A DNA stretch of 64,000 nucleotides from Pseudoalteromonas sp. MSK9-3 (GTDB lineage Bacteria > Pseudomonadota > Gammaproteobacteria > Enterobacterales > Alteromonadaceae): contig NZ_MIET01000009.1 in the NCBI RefSeq assembly GCF_003590335.1, forward strand, positions 124,001-188,000. Reading direction: 5' to 3'. Position numbers and translations under genes: made by a program. The number at the start of each line of letters is the position of its first letter. Position 1 is the stretch's first letter. Below the pieces are notes generated by a model. The model worked only from the letters and a program-made list of their open reading frames with translations. It was not told the DNA's origin and did not search any database. Positions 47,437 to 58,397 of this stretch are shown here, piece by piece.

Positions 47437-47693
47437 AGTAAATAAACCTCATCATTGAACTGGGTTCAAGCCAGCTGTTGGGGTCAAAAATTGACGTGAA
47501 AGTGAAAAGCGGCGCAGTATAATGGGCGTTTGGTTGTTCTTCGTTGACGCAGATCATTATTTCATTGACTGTTGATTTACTTTGTCTCTCTTTTTCCTTG
47601 TCAAGATAGCGGGCGAATCTAGTAGGCTTTTTCTGGCAAAAAGCGTATAATTCGCGGCCGTTAATATTCATAAACTATTTTGGAGCAAAAAAG

Positions 47694-48125
47694 ATGGCTT
47701 TAGAGCGTACTTTTTCAATCATCAAGCCTGATGCGGTAGCTAAAAACCACATCGGTGCAATCTATAACCGTTTCGAATCAGCTGGTCTTAAGATCGTTGC
47801 TTCTAAAATGGTTCACCTTTCTCAAGAGAAAGCTGAAGGTTTCTACGCAGAGCACAAAGAACGTCCTTTCTTTGGCGCACTTGTTTCTTTCATGACGTCT
47901 GGTCCAGTAATGGTTCAGGTTCTTGAAGGTGAGAACGCAGTACTTAAAAACCGTGAAATCATGGGTGCTACTAACCCTGCTGAAGCACTAGCTGGTACTT
48001 TACGTGCTGACTACGCAGACAGCATCGATGAAAATGCGGTACACGGTTCAGATGCTCCAGAGTCTGCTGCACGTGAAATCGCTTACTTCTTCGCTGAAGA
48101 AGAGCTTTGCCCACGTACTCGTTAA
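47694..48125 (+). CDS. ndk: Nucleoside diphosphate kinase
   Basis: 143-residue enzyme (E. coli 143) that transfers the gamma-phosphate between NTPs and NDPs. The N-terminus [17 protein letters not shown] is typical; the catalytic His is in the [20 protein letters not shown] motif (about 117). A TTGGAGCAAAAAAG ribosome site precedes it. It opens the ndk-rlmN-pilF-rodZ-ispG-hisS-yfgM-bamB-der block, but the terminator at 48149 separates it from rlmN. Confidence 0.98.
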   Translation: MALERTFSIIKPDAVAKNHIGAIYNRFESAGLKIVASKMVHLSQEKAEGFYAEHKERPFFGALVSFMTSGPVMVQVLEGENAVLKNREIMGATNPAEALAGTLRADYADSIDENAVHGSDAPESAAREIAYFFAEEELCPRTR

Positions 48126-48148
48126 TATCGAGCGTAAGCAAAGGAAAG

Positions 48149-48171
48149 AAGGGCTTTCGAGCCCTTTTTTT
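48149..48171 (+). terminator. Rho-independent terminator after ndk
   Basis: Stem AAGGGCT/AGCCCTT with a TTCG loop and a T7 run, starting 24 bases after the ndk stop. Confidence 0.9.
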
Positions 48172-48327
48172 GTCTCTATTTAAAGTCTGTTTTGCAAAAT
48201 GTTTAGTCAGTCTTAGGTATGAACCTTTTGCAAAGCAATCAACAATGATTGTTAAGTTTGCCTGTTTTTTGTACAATGCACGGCTACCTTATCGTTGTTA
48301 TACCGTCACCTGAATTGAGGTTGTTTC

Positions 48328-49464
48328 ATGGCCACTACTGAGAAAAAAATTAACTTACTTGATCTAAATCGCGAGGGGATGCGCGAACTTTTTGCATCGT
48401 ACGGAGAGAAACCGTTTCGTGCAGATCAGGTGATGAAATGGATTTATCACTTTGGTATTGATGATTTTGAGCAAATGAGCAATATCAATAAAAAGCTTAA
48501 AGCAAAATTATCTGCTGATTGTGAGATTGTTGCGCCAGAGATCTCAGTTCGACAAGAAGCCAGTGATGGCACTATTAAGTACGCTTTGGTACTCGAAGGC
48601 GGTCAAGAAGTTGAAACTGTCTGGATCCCAGATAAAGACCGAGCCACATTATGTGTCTCTTCACAAGTTGGCTGTGCGCTAGAGTGTACATTTTGTTCGA
48701 CAGCTCAGCAGGGCTTTAACCGTAACTTAAAAGTATCTGAAATTATTGGTCAAGTATGGCGAGTGGCAAAAGATATTGGTTTGCATGACGGTGACAGCAC
48801 TAAACGTCCGGTGACGAACGTAGTAATGATGGGGATGGGTGAACCGCTACTTAACGTGAACAATGTTGTTCCTGCGATGGAATTGATGATGGATGATTGG
48901 GCATTTGGTTTATCTAAGCGCCGAGTTACATTGAGCACATCTGGGGTGGTGCCTGCTCTCGATATTTTGAAAGAGCGTATTGATGTTGCGTTGGCCATTT
49001 CGCTGCACGCGCCAACAAATGATTTACGTGATGTGTTGGTACCGATTAATAAAAAGTACCCAATTGAAGAGTTTTTAGCTGCGTGTCGTCGTTATATTGA
49101 TGGCTCTAAAGCGAATAAAGATGTCACCATTGAATATGTTATGTTGCAAGGTATTAACGACAGTACAGATCAAGCCCATGAGCTCGTGAAAGTATTAAAA
49201 GGGACACCGTCAAAAATTAATCTGATCCCATTTAACCCATTCCCAGGCAATGAGTATGGTCGTTCAAGTAACAGCCGTATTGATCGCTTTTCTAAAGTAT
49301 TACAAGCAGCAGGGTTAACCTGTATTGTACGCCGTACTCGTGGTGATGATATTGATGCAGCATGTGGTCAATTAGTCGGTGACGTTGTTGATAGAACGAA
49401 ACGTTTAGCTAAAAAGCAAATGCGTGAAGATAACGCCATTGCGGTTTCTGTTAAGGCCAGTTAA
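48328..49464 (+). CDS. rlmN: Dual-specificity RNA methyltransferase RlmN
   Basis: 378-residue radical SAM enzyme that makes m2A2503 in 23S rRNA and m2A37 in some tRNAs. The N-terminal helical domain is about 1-100. The radical SAM CxxxCxxC is [14 protein letters not shown] (about 114-127), and the Gly-rich GMGEPLLN binds SAM. A second catalytic Cys lies near the C-terminus, in [15 protein letters not shown]. The length is usual (E. coli 384). The pilF promoter is likely downstream of the hairpin at 49479-49522. Confidence 0.97.
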   Translation: MATTEKKINLLDLNREGMRELFASYGEKPFRADQVMKWIYHFGIDDFEQMSNINKKLKAKLSADCEIVAPEISVRQEASDGTIKYALVLEGGQEVETVWIPDKDRATLCVSSQVGCALECTFCSTAQQGFNRNLKVSEIIGQVWRVAKDIGLHDGDSTKRPVTNVVMMGMGEPLLNVNNVVPAMELMMDDWAFGLSKRRVTLSTSGVVPALDILKERIDVALAISLHAPTNDLRDVLVPINKKYPIEEFLAACRRYIDGSKANKDVTIEYVMLQGINDSTDQAHELVKVLKGTPSKINLIPFNPFPGNEYGRSSNSRIDRFSKVLQAAGLTCIVRRTRGDDIDAACGQLVGDVVDRTKRLAKKQMREDNAIAVSVKAS

Positions 49465-49478
49465 GTAAATCAGTTTAT

Positions 49479-49522
49479 AAAAGCCCTTTTGTCTAAAAAA
49501 CAGATGAAACATAAGGGCTTTT
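49479..49522 (+). terminator. Terminator-like hairpin after rlmN
   Basis: A 10-bp stem AAAAGCCCTT/AAGGGCTTTT with a 24-base loop; the T-run is within the right arm. It may partly terminate rlmN before pilF. Confidence 0.5.
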
Positions 49523-49540
49523 AGGTAATATAGAGGCTCG

Positions 49541-51199
49541 ATGTTCTTACATAATGGGTGGTGCATGCGTTCTTGCTTAATATTATCTGTGGTTTTGCTT
49601 TTTCTTTCAGGGTGTGTGACTGAAACGAGCTCTGTTACACGTAATAACCCCAGTGCTAAAAATACAGTTAATAATCAAGACGCAGCGAAAACTCGAATCG
49701 CATTAGCGTTGCAATACCTTAATGCCGGTAACACCACACAAGCAAAATTCAATTTAGAACGAGCCGCTTCTTTTGCGCCAGAGTTACCAGAAGTCCACTA
49801 TGCGCTAGCTTATTATTATGAACAAGTAGGTGAACCGCAATGGGCAAAAAAGGCCTATTTAACCGCACTTTCTCTTAACCCTAACGATCCCAATGCGTTG
49901 AATAATTATGGTACGTTTTTGTGCCGCATTGAGGACTTCGATGGGGCGTCAGAGCAGCTTTTAAAAGCGATTAGTATTCCCAGTTACCTGCGTGTTGCTC
50001 AAAGTTACGAAAACTTGGCGCTGTGTGCGGTAAAACAAGATAAATTTGCCCTCGCATTAGAGTATTTAGAAAGTGCAGTGCAACATAATGGCAGACGGCC
50101 TTCAGCACTGATTGCTTTGGCTGCTTTGTTTTATGCAAAAAGTGACTTACATCAAGCTGAAGGTGTTTTAAAGGTATATAAAGAGCGCGGCTTTATGTCG
50201 GCGCGTGCCTTGTTGCTAGAACATTTATTGCATCAGCGCATGGGGCATTTACAACAAGCACAAACGTTATCAGATACCCTGATACAGAACTACCCGAGTT
50301 CACGTCAGGCATCTTTGGTGTTGCGAGATGAGTTGAAGCGCTCTGAGTTTGAAAAGTTAAAAGAGCAATACCGTCAGGCACAAATCAAACAAATTACGCA
50401 AACTGACACAACACATGTGGTGAGCCAGCCAAAGATAAAAATTACGCGTAAAAAAGCGCCCAGTTTAGCAAAGCCAGCAACTTTTAAAAAAGCCGCGTTA
50501 ACCGCGAATACTGATAGTGTTTCTTTACGTCAAGAGCCAACACAGTTCACATCGAGTTCACCTGCCACGATTACAATACCGCAACCCAAAAAAGCAGTAG
50601 AACCTGATGATGAGGTGCGTAATGTGGAGGCTGTAGATGTAAGTGACACGGTAAGTAATAACGTAGTCGATGATGAAGTGAGAGTGATATCATTTGGTGA
50701 CAGTGTGGACAAAAGTGGACCTTCAGAGAGTGTCGTACAGTTTTATAAGACAGATCCAACCGAGGTCGTGTTTTCAGAGCCGAGCACGTTTAATACTCCG
50801 ACCTTTAATACGGAGCTCTCGACTGAACAAAATAATATAGCACAACGACACATGCCATTACTCAATGGTGAAGTAATCCCCCCTAATGTGCCTTTTCACA
50901 TTGTGAAGGTAGCCGAAAACTTATTTAGCTTGTCGGTTCGTTATGACATTAAAATGGCTAAATTGTTAGTTTGGAATAACCTTAAAGCGTCTGACAAAGT
51001 GTCAGCGGGGCAAAAGGTCTTTTTAAATAATCCTCAGATCACGCACAACATACGATCTGATGATACTTTACTGAATATAGCGACTCAGCATGGATTGCAG
51101 ATCGATGATTTAATGCGATGGAACAAATTGACACCTGATGTGGCCTTAACTGAAGGCCACAGTTTACTTATTGTAGATCCTAATAGTTACGTTTTATGA
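49541..51199 (+). CDS. pilF: PilF/PilW type IV pilus lipoprotein fused to C-terminal LysM domains
   Basis: 552 residues. The lipobox is LFLSGC (Cys about 25), so it is an outer-membrane lipoprotein. Residues about 50-260 hold TPR repeats (NTTQAKFNLERAASFAPELPEVHYALAYYYEQVG) as in PilF/PilW, the pilotin that assembles the PilQ secretin. PilF is normally about 250 residues; this protein goes on with a disordered Ser/Thr/Val-rich linker (about 290-430) and then two LysM-like motifs near 448-550 (VPFHIVKVAENLFSLSVRYDI..AKLLVWN; HNIRSDDTLLNIATQHGL..DLMRWN). LysM binds peptidoglycan. The ATG at 49541 has a GAGG site; the ATG at 49565 is an alternative. rodZ overlaps its stop (ATGA). Confidence 0.9.
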   Translation: MFLHNGWCMRSCLILSVVLLFLSGCVTETSSVTRNNPSAKNTVNNQDAAKTRIALALQYLNAGNTTQAKFNLERAASFAPELPEVHYALAYYYEQVGEPQWAKKAYLTALSLNPNDPNALNNYGTFLCRIEDFDGASEQLLKAISIPSYLRVAQSYENLALCAVKQDKFALALEYLESAVQHNGRRPSALIALAALFYAKSDLHQAEGVLKVYKERGFMSARALLLEHLLHQRMGHLQQAQTLSDTLIQNYPSSRQASLVLRDELKRSEFEKLKEQYRQAQIKQITQTDTTHVVSQPKIKITRKKAPSLAKPATFKKAALTANTDSVSLRQEPTQFTSSSPATITIPQPKKAVEPDDEVRNVEAVDVSDTVSNNVVDDEVRVISFGDSVDKSGPSESVVQFYKTDPTEVVFSEPSTFNTPTFNTELSTEQNNIAQRHMPLLNGEVIPPNVPFHIVKVAENLFSLSVRYDIKMAKLLVWNNLKASDKVSAGQKVFLNNPQITHNIRSDDTLLNIATQHGLQIDDLMRWNKLTPDVALTEGHSLLIVDPNSYVL

Positions 51200-52080
51200 A
51201 TCAAGAATCAATCGAAACAGAAGAAATATCCCCGTCTTTAGGACGTGCATTACAAGTAGCGCGTGAAGCTGCTGAATTATCTGTTGATGAAGTGGCGGAG
51301 CGCTTAAAGCTCAGCCCGCAGCAGATCCGTCAGTTGGAGCAAGATGATTATAATAAACTCGGGCCGCTGACTTTTGTGCGTGGCTATTTAAAAAGTTATT
51401 GTGCCGTACTGGGTTTACCAGTGGAAGATACGCTGACTTTATTTAAAACACCAGAAGTACAAGTGACAACCAAGCATATGCAAAGCTTCTCGCGTCGCAC
51501 AGAAAAAGAAGCCAGTGATAACCGTTTAATGATCATCAGTTACGTTATTTTAGTGATCATCCTTGGTGCACCGGGGATTTGGTGGTGGCAGTCAAGTACA
51601 ACCGTGTCAACGCCTGAGGTAGCGAATACGTTAGTGGCGAGTACAGCAGAAAAACCAGTCTTAGAAACCATAGTTGCAGAGCAAGGTACGTCGGACGCGG
51701 TTGTGACTGAGTCCGCTGAACTTGGGCAAACTGAGCAGGTGACAGTTGAGGCCCCTGCGACAATTGAGTCAATACCACAGACTGTTACGATTGAGCCGGT
51801 AAATACCGTCAGTGAGGCCGACAACGCAACTGGCTTAAGTACCATAGTGATGCGCTTTAGCGATGACAGTTGGGTTGAGATTTTTGATGCGACGCAAGAG
51901 CGTGTTGCGTTTGGTGTTAAAAAAGCTGGATATACTATGACTGTACAAGGGGAAGCGCCATTTTCAGTCGTACTTAACAAGCATTTGATGGTAGAGGTTG
52001 AGTTAGATGGCAAATTAATTGATTTGACCGCCCTACCGAAAAACCGATTAGCAAAATTTAAATTACCGTTAGTAGAGTAA
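51196..52080 (+). CDS. rodZ: Cytoskeleton protein RodZ
   Basis: 294-residue bitopic inner-membrane protein that links MreB filaments to the cell-wall elongation machinery. The N-terminal helix-turn-helix (XRE-type) is about 14-75 ([34 protein letters not shown]). The single transmembrane segment is about 111-131 ([20 protein letters not shown]). A Thr/Val/Glu-rich linker follows, then the DUF4115 periplasmic domain (about 215-290, [17 protein letters not shown]). It overlaps pilF by 4 bases and is followed 5 bases later by ispG, as in E. coli. Confidence 0.95.
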   Translation: MNQESIETEEISPSLGRALQVAREAAELSVDEVAERLKLSPQQIRQLEQDDYNKLGPLTFVRGYLKSYCAVLGLPVEDTLTLFKTPEVQVTTKHMQSFSRRTEKEASDNRLMIISYVILVIILGAPGIWWWQSSTTVSTPEVANTLVASTAEKPVLETIVAEQGTSDAVVTESAELGQTEQVTVEAPATIESIPQTVTIEPVNTVSEADNATGLSTIVMRFSDDSWVEIFDATQERVAFGVKKAGYTMTVQGEAPFSVVLNKHLMVEVELDGKLIDLTALPKNRLAKFKLPLVE

Positions 52081-52085
52081 CCGTC

Positions 52086-53204
52086 ATGTTTTCAGAATCT
52101 CCTATTAAACGCAGAAAATCGACCCGAATTAATGTAGGCAATGTGCCTATTGGTGATGGTGCGCCGATTGCGGTGCAATCAATGACGAACACCAATACCA
52201 TGGACATTGACGCAACGGTCGCACAAATTCAAGCGATACAAGATGCGGGGGCCGATATTGTACGTGTCTCTGTGCCGACGATGGACGCAGCTGAAGCCTT
52301 TAAGAGTATAAAAGAGCAAGTTGATATTCCATTGGTAACAGACATTCATTTTGACTACCGCATTGCGCTTAAGGTGGCGGAGTATGGTGCGGATTGTCTG
52401 CGTATTAATCCGGGAAATATTGGCAGTGAAGACAGAATACGCGCAGTGGTTGATGCGGCGGGTGAACGTGATATTCCTATTCGTATTGGGGTTAATGGCG
52501 GATCGCTAGAGCGTGATTTACAAGAAAAGTACGGCGAGCCGACACCTGAAGCGTTACTCGAGTCTGCGATGCGCCACGTTGAAATATTACAGCGTTTGAA
52601 GTTTGATCAGTTTAAAGTGTCAGTGAAAGCGTCTGATGTATTTCTTGCTGTGGGTGCTTATCGCTTGTTAGCGAAAGAAATTGATCAGCCATTGCATTTA
52701 GGGATCACGGAAGCCGGTGGTTTTAGGTCGGGCTCAGTGAAGTCAGCTGTTGGCCTTGGCATGCTGCTAGCCGAAGGGATTGGAGATACATTGCGTGTGT
52801 CTTTGGCAGCTGATCCCGTCCAAGAAATTAAAGTGGGCTTTGATATTTTAAAATCACTGCGTATTCGTTCGCGAGGCATAAACTTTATTGCGTGTCCAAG
52901 TTGTTCACGTCAAGAGTTTGATGTTGTAAATACTATGAACCAACTTGAAGAGCGCTTAGAAGACATCGTGACACCGATGTCTGTTTCAGTCATTGGGTGT
53001 GTTGTGAATGGGCCTGGTGAAGCTTTGATTAGTGATATCGGACTGGCCGGTGCAAATCGTCGTTCTGGGCTTTATATTAATGGCGAACGTCAAAAAATGC
53101 GTATCGACAATGATAATATTGTTGAGCAATTGGAAGCGCAAGTGCGTGACTTTGTCGCTAAAAAAGAAGCGCAGCCAGCGATAGATATCAAAATAGTCGA
53201 ATAA
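52086..53204 (+). CDS. ispG: 4-hydroxy-3-methylbut-2-enyl-diphosphate synthase (GcpE)
   Basis: 372 residues (E. coli 372). It converts MEcPP to HMBPP in the MEP pathway of isoprenoid synthesis, with a [4Fe-4S] cluster and flavodoxin as donor. The N-terminal TIM barrel begins with [20 protein letters not shown]. The cluster cysteines are in [14 protein letters not shown] (CxxC, about 270-273) and [13 protein letters not shown] (about 305). No change at key residues. Co-transcribed with rodZ; hisS follows after 152 bases that show nothing. Confidence 0.97.
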   Translation: MFSESPIKRRKSTRINVGNVPIGDGAPIAVQSMTNTNTMDIDATVAQIQAIQDAGADIVRVSVPTMDAAEAFKSIKEQVDIPLVTDIHFDYRIALKVAEYGADCLRINPGNIGSEDRIRAVVDAAGERDIPIRIGVNGGSLERDLQEKYGEPTPEALLESAMRHVEILQRLKFDQFKVSVKASDVFLAVGAYRLLAKEIDQPLHLGITEAGGFRSGSVKSAVGLGMLLAEGIGDTLRVSLAADPVQEIKVGFDILKSLRIRSRGINFIACPSCSRQEFDVVNTMNQLEERLEDIVTPMSVSVIGCVVNGPGEALISDIGLAGANRRSGLYINGERQKMRIDNDNIVEQLEAQVRDFVAKKEAQPAIDIKIVE

Positions 53205-53356
53205 ATACAGTAGTGAAACGGTTCATACACGGATTATCGGTTTAGAGTCGTTTACGTTTTAAGCGAGCACGGTATAATGAGCGATTAATTTTCAACGCAT
53301 TATTGTGCGTTTATCGTGCTCGTATCAGTTTTAATAATTATTAGTTAGGATTTTCA

Positions 53357-54634
53357 GTGGCGAAACAAATTCAGGCAGTTCGTGGAATGAACGATTGTCT
53401 GCCAGGTACTACACAGATTTGGCAGAAAGTAGAGCAAACATTACGTCAAACGGTGGCGTCTTATGGATATCAAGAGATCCGTTTTCCTGTTGTTGAATCT
53501 ACTGATTTATTTAAGCGCTCTATTGGTGAAGTAACCGATATCGTTGAAAAAGAAATGTACACTTTTGAAGATCGTAGTGGTGATAGTCTTACATTACGAC
53601 CTGAAGGCACCGCCGTATGTGTGCGAGCGGGCAACCAAAATGGTTTGCTTTACAACCAAGAACAGCGTTTATGGTACATGGGTCCTATGTTCCGTCATGA
53701 GCGTCCACAAAAAGGCCGTTACCGTCAATTCCATCAGTTTGGTGTTGAAACCTTTGGCATGGCGAGTGCAGACATTGATGCAGAAGTTATTTTATTAACC
53801 GCACGTTTGTGGCAAGCATTTGGTATTATGGATCACGTGCGCTTGGAGCTTAACTCTCTGGGTTCAAATGAAGCGCGTGCTGAATACCGAGATGCACTGG
53901 TGGCGTTTTTAGAGCAGCATATTGAACACTTAGATGAAGACAGTAAGCGCCGTATGCATTCAAATCCATTGCGTGTATTAGACAGTAAAAACCCTGATGT
54001 TCAAGCAATTTTGGTGAATGCACCGAAGCTATCGGAACACTTAGATGAAGAGTCTCAAGCACATTTTGCAAATTTATGTGAACGTTTAGATGCCGCTGGC
54101 GTCGAATACCAGGTTAATGAAAAGCTGGTACGTGGCTTAGATTATTATAACCGCACCGTATTTGAATGGGTTACAGACAGCTTAGGTGCACAAGGCACTG
54201 TCTGTGCTGGTGGTCGTTATGATGGCTTAGTTGAGCAACTCGGCGGCAAAGCAACCCCAGCCGTTGGTTTTGCAATGGGGCTAGAGCGTTTAGTGCTTAT
54301 GTTGCAAGAGTTAGACCGCGTGGGTGATATTCGCCGTAATGCCGATGTATATGTGGCTGCTATGGGTGAAAAAGCCAGTATTCAAGCCCCGGTGATTGCT
54401 GAGGAACTACGTAGCGACGTAACTGGATTACGTGTTATGGTGCATGCTGGTGGCGGCAATTTCAAAAAACAATTAAAACGTGCTGATAAAAGTGATGCTT
54501 TAGTTGCTTTAATCTTAGGTGAAGATGAATTGGCTGAAGGTAAAGTAACCGTTAAGTATCTTCGCGAACAAAAAGAACAAGTGACCTTGTCTATTGCAGA
54601 GGTGAAAACCTTACTTGCAGACTTGGCTGAATAA
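53357..54634 (+). CDS. hisS: Histidyl-tRNA synthetase
   Basis: 425-residue class IIa aminoacyl-tRNA synthetase (E. coli 424). It has the [13 protein letters not shown]-terminus, motif 2 [21 protein letters not shown] (about 112-132), the HisA motif [14 protein letters not shown] (about 258-271) and HisB/motif 3 [14 protein letters not shown], followed by an anticodon-binding domain (about 330-425). The start is GTG at 53357 with a TTAGGA ribosome site. In the conserved order it lies between ispG and yfgM. Confidence 0.98.
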   Translation: MAKQIQAVRGMNDCLPGTTQIWQKVEQTLRQTVASYGYQEIRFPVVESTDLFKRSIGEVTDIVEKEMYTFEDRSGDSLTLRPEGTAVCVRAGNQNGLLYNQEQRLWYMGPMFRHERPQKGRYRQFHQFGVETFGMASADIDAEVILLTARLWQAFGIMDHVRLELNSLGSNEARAEYRDALVAFLEQHIEHLDEDSKRRMHSNPLRVLDSKNPDVQAILVNAPKLSEHLDEESQAHFANLCERLDAAGVEYQVNEKLVRGLDYYNRTVFEWVTDSLGAQGTVCAGGRYDGLVEQLGGKATPAVGFAMGLERLVLMLQELDRVGDIRRNADVYVAAMGEKASIQAPVIAEELRSDVTGLRVMVHAGGGNFKKQLKRADKSDALVALILGEDELAEGKVTVKYLREQKEQVTLSIAEVKTLLADLAE

Positions 54635-54643
54635 GAGGTAACA

Positions 54644-55264
54644 ATGGAAATTTATTCAACAGAAGAACAACAAGCAGAAGCAATCAAGCAGTTTTTCCGA
54701 GACAATGGTGTCTCATTGGCTTTAGGTATTGTGCTTGGGTTAGGTGGTTTATATGGTTGGAAAGCGTATAACCAAAGTCAGATCACTAACGCAGAGGCTG
54801 CTTCTAACGCTTATAGTGAAATTGTAGAAGGCGAAGAAGTGTTAGCCAGTGCTGAGTCGTTCATTGCCAATAATAGTGATTCAAATTATGCGGTATTAGC
54901 AGCATTTGTTGCCGCAAAAGAAGCGGTTGATAAGCAGCAGTATAGTGTTGCGACGGAAAAACTACGTTTTGCTGCGGATACAGTTAAAAACCCTGAACTT
55001 AAAGCAACAGCGTTAACACGTTTGGCGCGCATTCAACTAACAGAAAAGAAGTTAGACGAAGCATTAGCAACGTTAAATACACCAATGCCGGCCAGTTTTA
55101 ATGCACAAGTCTCTGAAATTAAAGGTGACGTGTACCTCGAAAAAGGTGATAAACAGTCAGCTCGTACACATTATCAAGCGGCGGTTAGCGCCAGTGAAGA
55201 TGCAAATAATACGTTATTGCAAAACAAGCTAGATGATTTAGCCACTGCACAGCCTGCAGCATAA
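54644..55264 (+). CDS. yfgM: YfgM, ancillary SecYEG translocon subunit
   Basis: 206-residue membrane-anchored protein (DUF2133/TPR_21). A cytoplasmic N-terminus (about 1-20) precedes one transmembrane segment (about 21-41, VSLALGIVLGLGGLYGWKAY), then a periplasmic TPR-like domain. In E. coli it binds SecYEG with PpiD and helps transfer proteins to periplasmic chaperones. It starts 9 bases after hisS with an AAGAGGTAAC site, and bamB follows 9 bases later, so hisS-yfgM-bamB form one unit. Confidence 0.95.
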   Translation: MEIYSTEEQQAEAIKQFFRDNGVSLALGIVLGLGGLYGWKAYNQSQITNAEAASNAYSEIVEGEEVLASAESFIANNSDSNYAVLAAFVAAKEAVDKQQYSVATEKLRFAADTVKNPELKATALTRLARIQLTEKKLDEALATLNTPMPASFNAQVSEIKGDVYLEKGDKQSARTHYQAAVSASEDANNTLLQNKLDDLATAQPAA

Positions 55265-55273
55265 GGAGCTAAC

Positions 55274-56455
55274 ATGAAACAGCTTAGTTTAGCCACTTTG
55301 GCGTTATGTATGGCGTCGTTGTTGAGTGGGTGTTCGTCGAGTGACGACGATGAAGATGTTTTAGTTCTGCCTGAAATCAATAATCAATTTGAGACTCAGA
55401 TTGCATGGCAAGAAAGTATAGGAAGTGGCGTTGAGCATTACTTTTCTCGCTTAACACCAACTGTGTATGAAGACAAAGTGTTTGTCGCTGAACGCAATGG
55501 TGAAGTAAGAGCCCTAGACATTAATACGGGTAACACATTGTGGGAAACTGAAACACGGGAAAACCAAGCATTTTGGCCTTGGGAAGACAGTGATGGTGCA
55601 AAGCTTTCTGGCGGTATTTTACAAGCATTCGGCAAGGTATATATTGGCTCTGAGCATGGTGAAGTCATTGCGTTAGATCGTGAATCTGGTGAGATTGTTT
55701 GGCGTAAATCAGTGCCTGGTGAAGCGTTATCTTCTCCGGCTGCTGGGGATGGTTTGATTTACGTGAACTTAGGCTCAGGTAAATTATTAGCATTACACCC
55801 AGATACAGGTGAAGAGCGTTGGCGTCACGAGCAAGAAGTACCAGCGTTAACACTGCGTGGGTTAAGCTCGCCAACAAGTGCAAATGGTGGTGTGCTGTTC
55901 GGTGAAGAAAGTGGTAAACTGTCGGTCTTAATTGCTGAAAATGGTTATTCTGCTTGGAGTGCTGATGTTGCGCTAGCAAAAGGTGCGTCAGAATTTGAGC
56001 GATTAGTGGATGTTGATACCAAGCCGATTGTCAGTGGCTCGAACGTATATGCTATTGCTTACAATGGTAATTTAGCCGCTGTAGATGTACGAAATGGTAA
56101 TGTTATTTGGAAACGCGAATATAGCAGTTACCGAGATTTTAGCATTGAATTGAATTCCATCTATATTGTAGATAGCGAAGGTGTTGTTTATGCACTAGAT
56201 AAAGACTCAGGTATTGAGCGTTGGAGCCAACCAGCATTGCGCGGATGGTATTTAACCACGCCAACAGTCGCTGGGGATTATTTAGTGGTAGGGGACCAAG
56301 AAGGTAACTTACATTGGTTAGATAAACAAAGTGGTCAGCTGGTATCAAGAGAGAGTTTTGATAGTTCAGGTTTCTTTGTAGAACCTGTGGTTGCTGGCGA
56401 CAAGCTAATTTTATACACCCGAGATGGTGAAGTTAGCGCCGTTAAAATTCCATAA
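55274..56455 (+). CDS. bamB: Outer-membrane assembly lipoprotein BamB
   Basis: 393-residue lipoprotein of the BAM complex. Lipobox LLSGC (Cys about 19), then an acidic DDDEDV stretch. The rest is an eight-bladed PQQ-like propeller with repeated motifs (GEVRALDINTGNTLWE, GEVIALDRESGEIVWR, GKLLALHPDTGEERWR). It docks on BamA POTRA domains and aids outer-membrane protein insertion. An AAGGAGCTAAC ribosome site is present. It precedes der, separated by the hairpin at 56480-56504. Length as in E. coli (392). Confidence 0.97.
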   Translation: MKQLSLATLALCMASLLSGCSSSDDDEDVLVLPEINNQFETQIAWQESIGSGVEHYFSRLTPTVYEDKVFVAERNGEVRALDINTGNTLWETETRENQAFWPWEDSDGAKLSGGILQAFGKVYIGSEHGEVIALDRESGEIVWRKSVPGEALSSPAAGDGLIYVNLGSGKLLALHPDTGEERWRHEQEVPALTLRGLSSPTSANGGVLFGEESGKLSVLIAENGYSAWSADVALAKGASEFERLVDVDTKPIVSGSNVYAIAYNGNLAAVDVRNGNVIWKREYSSYRDFSIELNSIYIVDSEGVVYALDKDSGIERWSQPALRGWYLTTPTVAGDYLVVGDQEGNLHWLDKQSGQLVSRESFDSSGFFVEPVVAGDKLILYTRDGEVSAVKIP

Positions 56456-56479
56456 CACTTAGTTATTATTAAGTTTGTT

Positions 56480-56504
56480 AAGGCTTCGCTTTGCGAAGCC
56501 TTTT
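56480..56504 (+). terminator. Terminator after bamB
   Basis: A 10-bp perfect stem AAGGCTTCGC/GCGAAGCCTT with a TTT loop, followed by TTTTGTTGTT. Confidence 0.7.
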
Positions 56505-56527
56505 GTTGTTTATTAAAGAGGTAGTCT

Positions 56528-58000
56528 ATGCTTCCTGTGATCGCTCTTGTCGGGCGACCTAATGTGGGTAAATCCACGCTATTTAACCGTTTAACACGTA
56601 CTCGTGACGCGTTGGTAGCGGATTTCCCAGGTCTTACACGTGACCGTAAATATGGCCAAGCCAGTTACGATGGATATGAGTTTATCGTAGTGGATACTGG
56701 CGGTATTGATGGCTCTGAAGAAGGCATTGAAACCGAGATGGCTGAACAGTCGCTGTTAGCGATTGAAGAAGCTGATATCGTCTTGTTTTTGGTGGATGCC
56801 AGAGCGGGTATGAACGCCGCGGATCAGGCTATTGCACAGCACCTTCGTAAACAACAAAAGAAGTGTTTTCTTGTTGCGAATAAAACAGATGGTATCGATG
56901 CAGACTCGAACTGTGCTGAGTTTTATCAACTGGCCATCGGTGAGGTGTATCAAATCGCCGCTGCGCATGGTCGTGGTATTACCCAGCTGTTAGACCTGAC
57001 GTTACAGCCTGTTATTGCTGAATTAGCCGCTGAAGAAGATGAACTTGCACAAGATGATGCAGACTTAGCTGAACTTTACCTAGAAGGTGAAGAGGGCGCG
57101 CACGAAGATGGTAAGACTGGGTTTGAAGACAAGCCAGTTAAACTTGCCATTATTGGGCGTCCAAATGTGGGTAAATCGACATTAACCAACCGTATTTTGG
57201 GTGAAGAGCGGGTGATTGTGTATGACATGCCTGGTACAACCCGAGATTCAGTTTATATTCCAATGACGCGTAATGAACGTGAATATGTCTTAATTGACAC
57301 TGCAGGTGTTCGTAAACGCAAGAAAGTCAGTGATGTTGTTGAGAAGTTTTCTGTAATCAAAACATTGAAGGCCATTGAAGATGCCAACGTCGTGTTGATT
57401 GTGGTGGATGCCCGTGAAGGGATCTCTGATCAAGACTTAAGTTTACTAGGCTTTGCATTAAACGCGGGTCGTTCATTGGTGATTGCGGTTAATAAGTGGG
57501 ATGGTCTTGATGATTACGTAAAAGATCGTATTAAGACCGAACTTGACCGCCGTTTGGGCTTCATTGATTTTGCACGCTTGCATTTTATTTCAGCATTGCA
57601 TGGCACTGGTGTTGGTCATTTGTTTGAGTCAGTGGATGAAGCCTATGCTTCTGCGACTAAGCGGATCAGTACTGCGATGCTGCGCCGTATTATGGATATG
57701 GCACAAGCCGATCACCAACCCCCCTTGGTACGTGGTCGCCGCGTGAAGCTCAAGTATGCTCACGCTGGGGGTTATAACCCACCAAGGATCGTGATACACG
57801 GTAACCAAGTACACGATTTACCTGATAGCTATAAGCGTTATTTGATGAATTATTATCGTAAAGCGCTGAATATCATGGGTACACCGATTAAGATTGAATT
57901 CAGAGAAGGGGATAACCCATTCTCAGGTCGTACGAATAAGATGACGCTGTCGCAAAAACGCAAGCTAAGAGCATTTACAAAAGAAAACCGTAATAAATAA
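56528..58000 (+). CDS. der: GTPase Der (EngA)
   Basis: 490-residue essential GTPase with two G domains and a KH-like C-terminus; it acts late in 50S ribosome assembly. G1 motifs GRPNVGKST appear at about 9-17 and about 212-220. DTGGID and DTAGVR are G3, and NKTD/NKWD are G4 of the two domains. The KH-like domain is about 385-485 ([22 protein letters not shown]). The acidic linker between the G domains (about 180-205, [21 protein letters not shown]) is prominent. Ends the nine-gene core block. Confidence 0.98.
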   Translation: MLPVIALVGRPNVGKSTLFNRLTRTRDALVADFPGLTRDRKYGQASYDGYEFIVVDTGGIDGSEEGIETEMAEQSLLAIEEADIVLFLVDARAGMNAADQAIAQHLRKQQKKCFLVANKTDGIDADSNCAEFYQLAIGEVYQIAAAHGRGITQLLDLTLQPVIAELAAEEDELAQDDADLAELYLEGEEGAHEDGKTGFEDKPVKLAIIGRPNVGKSTLTNRILGEERVIVYDMPGTTRDSVYIPMTRNEREYVLIDTAGVRKRKKVSDVVEKFSVIKTLKAIEDANVVLIVVDAREGISDQDLSLLGFALNAGRSLVIAVNKWDGLDDYVKDRIKTELDRRLGFIDFARLHFISALHGTGVGHLFESVDEAYASATKRISTAMLRRIMDMAQADHQPPLVRGRRVKLKYAHAGGYNPPRIVIHGNQVHDLPDSYKRYLMNYYRKALNIMGTPIKIEFREGDNPFSGRTNKMTLSQKRKLRAFTKENRNK

Positions 58001-58019
58001 GCGCGTTTTTCTTACTGAT

Positions 58020-58050
58020 AAAATGGCGCCATTGAGCGCCATTTTTTATG
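58020..58050 (+). terminator. Rho-independent terminator after der
   Basis: Stem AAAATGGCGC/GCGCCATTTT with a CATTGA loop and a T-run, 20 bases after the der stop. Confidence 0.85.
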
Positions 58051-58103
58051 AGTGAGCGTAGCGTGCATGACTATGTGTATCAAAGTTAGAGAGTGTGATT
58101 TAC

Positions 58104-58382
58104 TTAGGAGTCATTCGAGTTAAGCGATCTAATGTAACGGATATACGCACCTAAACCTGCTGTTGGTAGTGTTAATAATATCGCCCACCCTGCTGTATAA
58201 GCGACTGCGAGTATCATGCCTATATCATAATTAAACAGTCTGCAATCAGTAGGTAAAACCTCCTTGACGGTACACTGTAGTATGGTTGACGTGAGCTCTG
58301 CACAGAGCAAAATGAGTAAAGGTAATATGGCTATTGTTGCGAAGAATATTGCTAACCTTTGCATTTTTATTGTATGTGACAT
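58104..58382 (-). CDS. Small two-helix membrane protein of unknown function
   Basis: 92 residues from the ATG at 58382, which has an AAGGA ribosome site 8 bases upstream. An in-frame reading to 58463 would take its N-terminus from the mobile-like repeat and is rejected. Two hydrophobic stretches are visible (about 9-30 and 57-82, GMILAVAYTAGWAILLTLPTAG) with a short polar loop containing two Cys (near 39 and 49). Not recognised. The second copy of the repeat ends 19 bases upstream of its start, so its promoter region may have been altered. Confidence 0.6.
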   Translation of the reverse strand: MSHTIKMQRLAIFFATIAILPLLILLCAELTSTILQCTVKEVLPTDCRLFNYDIGMILAVAYTAGWAILLTLPTAGLGAYIRYIRSLNSNDS

Positions 58383-58397
58383 TCTGTATTTCCTTAT

